Program-made: the position numbers and the translations under genes
Shown: piece by piece, positions 44,764 to 50,585 of the stretch
Layout of the letters: every line of letters begins with the position of its first letter
How positions within the stretch are numbered: position 1 is the first letter of the stretch
DNA from: an uncultured Campylobacter sp.
GTDB taxonomy: Bacteria; Campylobacterota; Campylobacteria; Campylobacterales; Campylobacteraceae
Length of the DNA: 50,585 nt
Assembly: GCF_937980635.1 (NCBI RefSeq)
Contig: NZ_CALJPG010000025.1
Location: 1-50,585 of the forward strand
Direction: 5' to 3'
The notes under the pieces: generated by a model
The model's input: the letters and a program-made list of their open reading frames with translations, nothing else
What the model was told of the DNA's origin: nothing
Databases searched by the model: none

Positions 44764-45561
44764 CTATTGCTTATATTCAAACTCCTCGCTCGGAAAGCTC
44801 CCCTCCTTGAGCTCGCGCGCGTATTCGCGCACCGCGCCTTTTACCAGCTCGGCGCCGTCTAGATAGCGCTTAACGAATTTCGGCCGAAACTCCGTGAAAA
44901 ATCCACACATATCGCTCCACACAAGCACCTGTCCGTCCACGCCCGCGCCAGCGCCGATGCCGATGACGGGCATGTCGGTACCGAGCGCCACTTGATTTGC
45001 GACCGAGCAGATCGTCCCCTCGACCAGCAGCAGCACCGCACCCGCCTCGGCAAGCGCTCTGGCGTCGTTTAAAACCTCGCGCGCACCCTCCTCTCCGCGT
45101 CCGCTTACCTTGTAGCCGCCCATAAAACGCGAAAACTGCGGCTTTAGCCCGATGTGGCTCATCACGGCGATGCCGTTTCGATTAAGCAGCGCCACGGTAT
45201 CTGCCATATGAGCGCCGCCTTCGATCTTAACGGCGTCGCAGCCGGTGCTCTCATAGACTTTGGCGCAATTTTGCAGCGCAAGCTCTGGCGTCGCGCACGA
45301 GCAAAACGGCATGTCCACGACCATATACGCTCGCTTTAAGCCCCGTCTTACGGCGCGCGCGTGATAGATCATCTGCTCAACGCTTACGCCTAGGGTCTCG
45401 GAATGCCCGCCGAAGCTCATATTTAGGCTGTCGCCTACGAGCACCATATCGACTTCGTCGTCGAAAATTTTAGCAAAAAGCGCGTCGTAGGCGGTGATCA
45501 TCGCGATCTTTTCGCCCGATTTTTTCATCTCGTATAATTTGGAAAGCGTGATTTTTGACAT
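44764..45561 (-). CDS. panB: 3-methyl-2-oxobutanoate hydroxymethyltransferase
   Basis: 265 aa, TIM-barrel PanB. It transfers a hydroxymethyl group from methylene-THF to 2-oxoisovalerate, forming ketopantoate for pantothenate and CoA. Visible motifs are ITAYDALFAKIFD, the metal site VLVGDSLNMSFGGH, VVDMPFCSC, KIEGG and VIGIGAGAGVDGQVLVWSDM. GGAG precedes the ATG. It is divergent from ssrA; panC and panD are not in the window. Confidence 0.97.
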   Translation of the reverse strand: MSKITLSKLYEMKKSGEKIAMITAYDALFAKIFDDEVDMVLVGDSLNMSFGGHSETLGVSVEQMIYHARAVRRGLKRAYMVVDMPFCSCATPELALQNCAKVYESTGCDAVKIEGGAHMADTVALLNRNGIAVMSHIGLKPQFSRFMGGYKVSGRGEEGAREVLNDARALAEAGAVLLLVEGTICSVANQVALGTDMPVIGIGAGAGVDGQVLVWSDMCGFFTEFRPKFVKRYLDGAELVKGAVREYARELKEGSFPSEEFEYKQ

Positions 45562-45614
45562 TTTGACTCCTTTGCTCGGTTAAAATTTCTATGCAATTTT
45601 AACATAAGCCGAAT

Positions 45615-45643
45615 TTGACATTTATAAAATTTTAAAGTAAAAT
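45615..45643 (+). promoter_or_regulatory. Promoter of ssrA
   Basis: TTGACA (45615-45620), a 17-nt spacer, TAAAAT (45638-45643). Transcription would start near 45650, giving a leader of about ten bases before the mature 5' end at 45660. Confidence 0.7.
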
Positions 45644-45659
45644 GCGCGCGCATTCTTTC

Positions 45660-46021
45660 GGGGGTGACTTGGCTTCGACGGGAACGGATGGGTCAAGGCT
45701 GCATGTCGCTTTGGATACAGCGTATAAAATCCAAACTAAATTTAAACGCAAACAACGTTAAATTTGCTCCTGCTTACGCTAAAGCTGCGTAAGTCCAGTC
45801 GAGCCCTGCTCTGCGCCGATACTATCTAAGCGCGGCGGCGGGTAATCTGCGATAGCGTAGCTCTGCGGCGTGACGAGCCGTAGGGCGAAATCCTAGTCTT
45901 TGCGTCGGCGGGTCGTTTTGGAAAGTGAGCGAGCCTGCGCGAGAACTTCACTTTTGCTAAACATGTAGAGGCTTTGGTCGTTTGTTTTCGGACTGCGGTT
46001 CAATCCCGCACACCTCCACCA
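45660..46021 (+). ncRNA. ssrA: tmRNA
   Basis: 362 nt. The 5' end GGGGGTG (45660-45666) pairs with CACCTCC before the encoded ACCA end (46018-46021). The tRNA-like T-arm GGTTCAATCCC is near 45997. The tag frame at 45748-45792 reads ANNVKFAPAYAKAA then TAA, the Campylobacter degradation tag. tmRNA rescues stalled ribosomes with SmpB. Its 3' end is a common integration site, and AT-rich accessory genes start straight after it. Confidence 0.98.
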
Positions 46022-46297
46022 ACTATCTATTTTTAAATTTTAATCACTTATTTTCAGTTCCATTTAGCTCCTGCACACGGGCGCTCATCCTAAATTTTAA
46101 TTATTCCAGCTTCTTTCATTTTTATTTTAGATATAATCTTTTCCGAAATATTAGGAGTCTTATTAGGGGCTTTTTTGCATTAGAGGTTTTCCATATGAAC
46201 AAAGCGTATATTTTGCCCAAATTCGGCAGTAGAGACGCCAAGAGCATCAAGAAGTACAAGACGCGATACGCAATATTATAGAAGAAAGGAGAAAGAA

Positions 46298-46693
46298 ATG
46301 AATAAATTTGTTATGTTGTCATTGGCATATGTTGCTTTGCTAGCGGGGTGTAGCTTAAATAATCGCTTTTTTGCTCGGGGTACAAAATCTGAAAGCGCTT
46401 GCGGTTTTATTTTTCATGACTCTATACCTCATGATAAACTTTATGTACCGAGAAACCTTGAGGATTTTTTAGATATATATTCAAGATCTAAAAGCCCAAA
46501 AAGCGGTGAATATGAATATAAGCTAGTAGAGACCTTATCTCACTATTATAATGGCACATCAACTATGGTTCCGATAGAATCTTGTGACGATAAATGGTGT
46601 AAAATTTACTATCCATGCGGCGATACGGAGTACTATGTCAAGAAGGATAAAATACAACGGCTTTATAACCTAATGTATCCAAATAAAAGATAG
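46298..46693 (+). CDS. Small lipoprotein with SH3-like C-terminal motif
   Basis: 131 aa. Lipoprotein signal with lipobox LLAGC (Cys18). The C-terminal 45 residues contain PIESCDDKWCKIYYPCGDTE and then YYVKKDKI, with the aromatic/Gly spacing of a bacterial SH3 (SH3b) domain and three Cys. GGAG precedes the ATG. The next gene is a shorter paralogue with the same C-terminal block. AT-rich. Function unknown; a periplasmic or outer-membrane anchored binder is likely, and the neighbouring immunity genes suggest an inter-bacterial competition locus. Confidence 0.7.
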   Translation: MNKFVMLSLAYVALLAGCSLNNRFFARGTKSESACGFIFHDSIPHDKLYVPRNLEDFLDIYSRSKSPKSGEYEYKLVETLSHYYNGTSTMVPIESCDDKWCKIYYPCGDTEYYVKKDKIQRLYNLMYPNKR

Positions 46694-46717
46694 GGCGTAT
46701 TTTAAGTAGTAGGAGAG

Positions 46718-47041
46718 ATGAGAAATTTTGTTATATCTTTTGTAGCGTTATGCCTATATGGGTGCAGCCCTACGATTTTAGGGCATAAAATCACTTTTGC
46801 AAAACACGAAGACGGTGCCTTTTACGGCGAGTGCGGCGAAAAAATAGATCAAAAAATTATATATAAATTTAAAGATGGCGTTATTCGTAAAATTTTCTAT
46901 GAAGATAAAGATGAATTTGCTTATTATGATGAGATAGTCATCCCTATCCAATCCTGCGAAGGCGAATGGTGTAAAATTTACTATCCTTGCGGTCAAAAAG
47001 AGTATTTTGTAAAGAAGGACAATATAGAAAAATGGTATTAA
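46718..47041 (+). CDS. Small lipoprotein, paralogue of the preceding gene
   Basis: 107 aa. Short lipoprotein signal with the lipobox CLYGC (Cys16). The C-terminal block IPIQSCEGEWCKIYYPCGQK then EYFVKKDNI matches the preceding protein at most positions, while the N-terminal halves differ. GGAGAG precedes the ATG; 24 nt separate the two genes. Tandem duplication with N-terminal divergence is the simple explanation. Confidence 0.7.
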   Translation: MRNFVISFVALCLYGCSPTILGHKITFAKHEDGAFYGECGEKIDQKIIYKFKDGVIRKIFYEDKDEFAYYDEIVIPIQSCEGEWCKIYYPCGQKEYFVKKDNIEKWY

Positions 47042-47065
47042 TTTTATACTTGAAAGGAGCGAATT

Positions 47066-47410
47066 ATGTCATTTATAGATGAGGATTACGTAAATATCGT
47101 ACCGCAGGATCTGCTAGAGCGCGGTATACGCTTAAGAGAGGAGTACGGAATTTATGCTATAGCTTGGAGATTTGACGATGTAATGGAGGTACTAAAAATC
47201 GCAAGAGATAGAGATATGCTTATCGTCGGAGGGGATGTATATCGCCTAAGCGGCGATGAGCCCATCATCACATACGACGGCTGGAGTATTAAAGCAGAAG
47301 ATGACGATGCATTCGAATTGGCGATCGAATATATCACTAATTATCGCGCTAGAAACGGAGATGACTTTGCATATTGCCCAGTCATTAGCCCTGGGCAGGT
47401 GCCTAAATGA
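47066..47410 (+). CDS. Imm40-like immunity protein
   Basis: 114 aa, cytoplasmic. The pattern GIRLREEYGIYAIAW, then LIVGGDVYRL, ITYDGWSI and AIEYITNY fits my memory of immunity protein family 40 from polymorphic-toxin loci, where GGDVY and TYD-x-W are the marked positions. Such proteins neutralise a cognate nuclease or other toxin domain. No toxin gene lies within the window, so it is an orphan or protects against neighbours. AAAGGAG precedes the ATG. Confidence 0.7.
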   Translation: MSFIDEDYVNIVPQDLLERGIRLREEYGIYAIAWRFDDVMEVLKIARDRDMLIVGGDVYRLSGDEPIITYDGWSIKAEDDDAFELAIEYITNYRARNGDDFAYCPVISPGQVPK

Positions 47411-47606
47411 AAATTTTAATTCGATTGTGTATAGGAAATTTCATAAAGTATAGAGTATGCTTTAAGCGAGCGGATCGAATTTGAATTCGGCGTAAAAAAG
47501 AGGATCGGATAAGGCGTTAAATTTGGAAAGGAATAAGGAAAAAACGCTGTGAAATTTAAAATTTTAAAACCGAGGCTTTATGAAAAATATAAGGATATGG
47601 TTATAG

Positions 47607-47990
47607 ATGCGTGAGGACGAAAGGGTAAATACAGCATTGATGGCCAAAATAGATATTTTATTAAATTTAATAAATTTTTCTAAAAATATAAGCGCGATAA
47701 AAAGCGACTTGGCAAAGATAGGCTTTAATAGCGAATCGGAACTTGTAACGATAACTAAAAATACCATTGCAAACATCTTAAATAGGGTCATTGATAAAGA
47801 AATTTCATATGAGCTCCTTGAGGAATGGGCAAATTTAATCGAGTGCCGCGAGGATATAGGATATGAGGATGAAATTTCGCAAGAGATCATATTTGAGCTG
47901 GCAAACCCTTGCCTTTATGGAAAGATAGACGAAGAGAAGATTTGTATGATTTTAGATGAAATTAAATACGGGCGGAGCGAGACCGAATGA
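47607..47990 (+). CDS. Small acidic helical protein, probable immunity type
   Basis: 127 aa, no signal, mainly helical and acidic. The segment LLEEWANLIECREDIGYEDE then IIFELANPCLYGKID resembles small immunity proteins of contact-dependent systems, but I cannot name the family. The ATG at 47607 lacks a strong ribosome site. Its stop overlaps the next ATG by 4 nt, so the pair is coupled. Confidence 0.6.
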   Translation: MREDERVNTALMAKIDILLNLINFSKNISAIKSDLAKIGFNSESELVTITKNTIANILNRVIDKEISYELLEEWANLIECREDIGYEDEISQEIIFELANPCLYGKIDEEKICMILDEIKYGRSETE

Positions 47991-48322
47991 TATTAGAGAA
48001 AAATATTGATATTGTGGGCGAGAGGGCTGTTTTGCTAATGGCACTAGGCTCATTACAGGCATTGGAACACAAAGCGATTACCATAGATGAAAGCCAAAGA
48101 ATTTTGTTTTCACCCTATATCTCAACGTATTTGGAAAAAAATAAGGTCGATGAACGCATTATAGATATAATAATCGAATGCTGCGAATTGGAGGATATTT
48201 TTGAGCTAATTCCTACAAAATATATGCAAACCCTGCAAATATTGCAGAATAGAATAATAGAAATTTTAAAGCAATACGATGAAGAATCTAGAAAAAGATG
48301 GATAATTATAGATGAAGAATAA
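47987..48322 (+). CDS. DUF3969-like small protein, probable immunity type
   Basis: 111 aa, helical, cytoplasmic. The series LMALGSLQALEHKAITIDES, then QRILFSPY, then CCELEDIFELIPTKY fits my recollection of the DUF3969 family (ALG...I...A...LFSP, then ELED...LIP), often found in toxin-immunity neighbourhoods. Coupled to the preceding gene by ATGA. Family assignment from memory only. Confidence 0.6.
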   Translation: MILEKNIDIVGERAVLLMALGSLQALEHKAITIDESQRILFSPYISTYLEKNKVDERIIDIIIECCELEDIFELIPTKYMQTLQILQNRIIEILKQYDEESRKRWIIIDEE

Positions 48323-48825
48323 GCATCCATAACTTCCGTCTTTGCAAGCGGGCGAGCGGGTAAATAAAATTTGACTCAAGATAAGTTAAAAACTTTCAAG
48401 GAATTTTTAACTTTTCTTGAACCTTTAAAATTTTAACGTCACGATAGAAACTCTGTGTAAATTTAAGTCCTTTCAATACTTTATAATGCTATTAACAAGA
48501 TCGGCGACACAATATAAATCATAGATTTTAGATGAATCAGCAAATTTTACAGTTTAAAGAGTTTAATGTATCTTATTTGATGACTTTATGAATTTTAAGC
48601 TATTAGTTTAAAAATAAATTTAGTAGATAAAATCCTCTGATTTAGATAAAACACATTTTTCTTATACCGCAATGAATTCAAGAGTAAAATTTTGAAGTCA
48701 CGATGCTATGATATAAATTTAAAGATATTTGGTTGCAGAGGGTGGATTTGAACCACCGACCTTCGGGTTATGAGGAATTCGTTCACCTAAGTAGCCATTA
48801 AGCTACAAAAATATATAATAGCTTT
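48323..48825. other. AT-rich gap with a tRNA-fMet 3' fragment
   Basis: About 500 bases between the immunity-type genes and the toxin-antitoxin pair. The left part is plain AT-rich DNA. The right part holds the tRNA fragment at 48730-48774. Confidence 0.6.
48730..48774 (-). other. 3' fragment of tRNA-fMet (probable attachment-site scar)
   Basis: On the minus strand 45 nt read from the anticodon loop CTCATAACCCGAAGG, through the T-arm GGTGGTTCAAATCCACC, to an encoded CCA, as in tRNA-fMet. Upstream of the loop the sequence does not pair: AATTC faces CCCGA in the anticodon stem, and only five of seven acceptor pairs form. So the 5' half is missing and the gene cannot work. A break exactly at the anticodon loop is typical of tyrosine-integrase attachment sites. 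Confidence 0.7.
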
Positions 48826-49122
48826 ATGCAAGTAAAATATACTCCATACTTTGAAAAATGGTATAAGAATTTATCAGATTATAAAGCCAAAGCTTCGATT
48901 TTGCGTCGTATCGACAAAATAAAAAATGAGAACTATTTTGGCGATTATAAATCCGTAACTAATGCTACTGATATATATGAGCTTAGAATTTTTATTTCAG
49001 GCGGCATTAGAATTTATTTTACTTTCAAAGGCGATACTTTGATTATTTTGCTTTGCGGTGGTGACAAATCCACTCAAGCGCGTGATATTGAAAAAGCTAA
49101 GGAAATTTTAAAGGAGCTATAA
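48826..49122 (+). CDS. Type II toxin, HigB/RelE-like
   Basis: 98 aa, the phage Gp49/HigB-like group: MQVKYTPYFEKWYKNLSDYK at the N-terminus, ELRIFISGGIRIYFTFKGD with the conserved Arg residues, and LLCGGDKSTQARDIEKA at the C-terminus. These toxins cleave mRNA at the ribosome. The antitoxin gene follows with a 1-nt overlap. Toxin before antitoxin is the HigBA order. It lies just inside the presumed island edge, where it could stabilise the element. Confidence 0.88.
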   Translation: MQVKYTPYFEKWYKNLSDYKAKASILRRIDKIKNENYFGDYKSVTNATDIYELRIFISGGIRIYFTFKGDTLIILLCGGDKSTQARDIEKAKEILKEL

Positions 49123-49397
49123 TGGAACTAAAAACTTTTGAATTGTCTAACTTTTTAGATAATGACGATGTAAGAAAAGAATATTTAAATCAAGTTTTAG
49201 CTGACGGCGATTTAGAGGAGCTTAAAAGAGCTCTTTTGTATATTTCAAAAAGCTATGGTGTTGAAAAAATAGCTAAAAAGGCTAATCTTAATAGAGAGAG
49301 CTTTTATAAAATTTTCAAACCCAACTCTAAGCCTAGATTTGAGACGATCTCTAAAATACTTCGCGCCTTTGATATGAATTTAAGTGTTTCTGCTTAA
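49122..49397 (+). CDS. Type II antitoxin, HigA/addiction-module antidote-like
   Basis: 91 aa. A helix-turn-helix is seen in VEKIAKKANLNRESFYKIFK, followed by PRFETISKILRAFDMNLSV, the usual C-terminus of this antitoxin group. It binds the HigB-like toxin and its own promoter. The start overlaps the toxin stop by one base, in the usual coupled layout. Confidence 0.88.
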   Translation: MELKTFELSNFLDNDDVRKEYLNQVLADGDLEELKRALLYISKSYGVEKIAKKANLNRESFYKIFKPNSKPRFETISKILRAFDMNLSVSA

Positions 49398-49431
49398 ATA
49401 TTGAGGCTTTTGTCTTGAAGCTTAAAGGGAT

Positions 49432-49953
49432 TTAGTGCATTTCGATTTGGATCACTTCGTCGGGATCAGTGTGTAAATTCCCTAAAATCTTGCATAGTTT
49501 TAAATTTCTTTCTACCATAAAGCAGTTGTCGTTTTCTTTAGATAGGATTTGAAATTCTATTGTTTCTACTCCTTTGAATATCTCTTTTACCATTTTGCCT
49601 TGTATGGATTTAGCAGCATCGTTTAACCCTATTTTTTCATAATAGCTATCGTCTTTTTCTACTTTTACTACTCCGTTATTATTTATACTCCATATCATAT
49701 CGGTTGGAATTTCTTTGTTTTTCTCTACTTTGTAAATTTTACCGCTTTTATCGAATCTCATTCTTATTTTATCGTATCTGCCAAAAATGAAATTTACGCA
49801 GCATTGAGTTTCTATCGCTTCCCACGTGCCAATTAAATTTATATTTTTGCCAAATTGGTATTGTTTATTGCTCGGCGATACGTTTATTTCCATGCTTTCT
49901 TTGGCTTGTAGGCTAGCGAAAATTAAGATTGCTGTTATGATTAGTTTATTCAT
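49432..49953 (-). CDS. Secreted hypothetical protein
   Basis: 173 aa with a Sec signal (MNKLIITAILIFASLQA). The mature part is strand-rich (LIGTWEAIETQCCVNFIFG, IRMRFDKSGKIYKVEK), with a lipocalin- or calycin-like look and five Cys. AT-rich. It is 21 nt downstream of the nuclease gene, so they may be co-transcribed. No family recognised. Confidence 0.6.
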   Translation of the reverse strand: MNKLIITAILIFASLQAKESMEINVSPSNKQYQFGKNINLIGTWEAIETQCCVNFIFGRYDKIRMRFDKSGKIYKVEKNKEIPTDMIWSINNNGVVKVEKDDSYYEKIGLNDAAKSIQGKMVKEIFKGVETIEFQILSKENDNCFMVERNLKLCKILGNLHTDPDEVIQIEMH

Positions 49954-49974
49954 TTTTTGCTTTCCTAAGTAGTT

Positions 49975-50585
49975 TTAATCAAACATAGGTATCGTTATAT
50001 ACTCTACTTCTGCCTGATTTTCTTTAACGTATAACTCGACGGCTTTTTTAGTTTCCTCATTGGAAGTTATAAAAATTTTCCTTATTTTTCTATTTCTTAA
50101 GAATGCAGCGTTTTTATTTACATATACGTGGCAGTCTCCTATAAAGGCTCTTATGTCTTTTTGCTCTATCGGGTATTTCCAGTTTTTACATTGTATTAGT
50201 ATCGTTTCTTTATCTTTGTGGCATATTACGTCGATCCCATCATCTTTTTTACCGTTGTTTAATCCGTTCATATAAATTTTATAACCCTCATTTCTAAAAT
50301 ATTTTGCTATATAAAGTTCATATTCTGTGCCTTTTTTACGTTTTGATATCATTTTTTGTTTTGTTATATTTTCAATTTTTATTTGTTTATAAATTTCATA
50401 AAGATCGGTTTGCTTATCTTGCTTTACTAAATTTTTATTTTCTTGTATGTATTTATTGCATTGTTCTTGCTTTTTTGTTCTTTTATAATTTGTAATTGTA
50501 TAATTCCCTATTTTTGTGTTTTTTTCTGTGTTCAATGTTGAAAATAATATTAAAATAATAAAAGCACATATTATCGCTAAAACTA
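49975..50585 (-). CDS. Membrane-anchored Mrr-type restriction endonuclease-like protein, 5' end off the window
   Basis: The frame is open to the window edge. Counting from a TTG at 50535 (186 aa), the C-terminal domain is PD-(D/E)XK Mrr_cat: GTEYELYIAKYFRNEGYKIY, then catalytic Asp102 in DDGIDVI, then Q115-C-K117 in LIQCKNW, and IRAFIGDCH. Upstream of the TTG the same frame reads VLAIICAFIILILFST, a membrane helix, so the true protein is longer and anchored in the inner membrane. Related proteins cleave foreign or modified DNA. It is AT-rich and within the presumed island. Confidence 0.85.
   Translation of the reverse strand, partial: VLAIICAFIILILFSTLNTEKNTKIGNYTITNYKRTKKQEQCNKYIQENKNLVKQDKQTDLYEIYKQIKIENITKQKMISKRKKGTEYELYIAKYFRNEGYKIYMNGLNNGKKDDGIDVICHKDKETILIQCKNWKYPIEQKDIRAFIGDCHVYVNKNAAFLRNRKIRKIFITSNEETKKAVELYVKENQAEVEYITIPMFD

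Noticed and set aside
45982..46281. 99-aa plus-strand frame at the end of ssrA
   Set aside because: It begins inside the mature tmRNA. Only its last 28 codons (from an ATG at 46195) lie outside it, and they show nothing recognisable.
48730..48807. A complete functional tRNA on the minus strand
   Set aside because: The anticodon stem does not form and the acceptor stem has mismatches; only the 3' 45 nt match tRNA-fMet.
1..50585. CRISPR array or cas genes
   Set aside because: No regularly spaced 24-40 bp repeats and no Cas-like proteins. The 31-bp repeat at 38134-38228 has only two copies and lacks neighbours of that kind.

Overview
The window reads as a Campylobacter chromosome segment (Campylobacterota). 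The evidence is a tmRNA whose tag reads ANNVKFAPAYAKAA, the nap order A-G-H-B-L-D, the hrcA-grpE-dnaK, gpsA/gatB and atpB neighbourhoods, and TAAATTT-type words throughout. GC is high for the genus and Asn-Ser/Asn-Phe low-complexity inserts recur, so I lean towards a C. gracilis/showae-like species; this is inference. Both ends are cut inside genes.

Layout. 1-3912 (minus): leuD, leuB, a TPR-like small protein, a low-complexity protein in the place of CiaD, and cca. The cca gene changes composition abruptly near position 400 and looks chimeric. 4319-6970: rpoD and a DJ-1/PfpI protein. 7100-7700: decayed sequence. 7768-15705 (minus): a DKNYY-like membrane protein, uraA, gpsA, gatB, a small membrane protein and atpB. 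16245-19537 (plus): hrcA-grpE-dnaK.

The centre of the window is a tungsten/selenium/formate and nitrate respiration region. tupA diverges from tupBC (tungstate ABC importer; TupC carries a 13-unit pentapeptide repeat). A class V aminotransferase and an ankyrin-repeat protein follow. Then, on the minus strand, come fdhF, fdhD, a ModE-like regulator and a 62-aa protein. fdhF encodes a selenocysteine formate dehydrogenase: an in-frame TGA is followed by a perfect SECIS hairpin. napAGHBLD runs divergently from fdhF and has an FNR-type box about 41 bp upstream of the inferred start. The same palindrome, ATATGC-N7-GCATAT, lies over both tup promoters and upstream of fdhF. That suggests one regulator, most simply the ModE-like protein encoded here, couples tungstate uptake to synthesis of the enzyme. 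The regulator has no visible oxyanion-binding MOP domain. It instead carries a duplicated Cys-containing module (C-x-L-G-x-F). I consider this circuit the most interesting content of the window.

37752-45561: a repeat-bearing gap, an AI-2E family permease with a long low-complexity N-terminus, a frameshifted membrane protein gene with a coupled micro-ORF, ruvB, a membrane protein and panB.

45660-50585: ssrA (tmRNA), then AT-rich accessory DNA. This holds two related lipoproteins, three small immunity-type genes (one Imm40-like) without a toxin, a 45-nt 3' fragment of tRNA-fMet that looks like an attachment-site scar, a HigBA-type toxin-antitoxin pair, a secreted protein and a membrane-anchored Mrr-type nuclease running off the window end.
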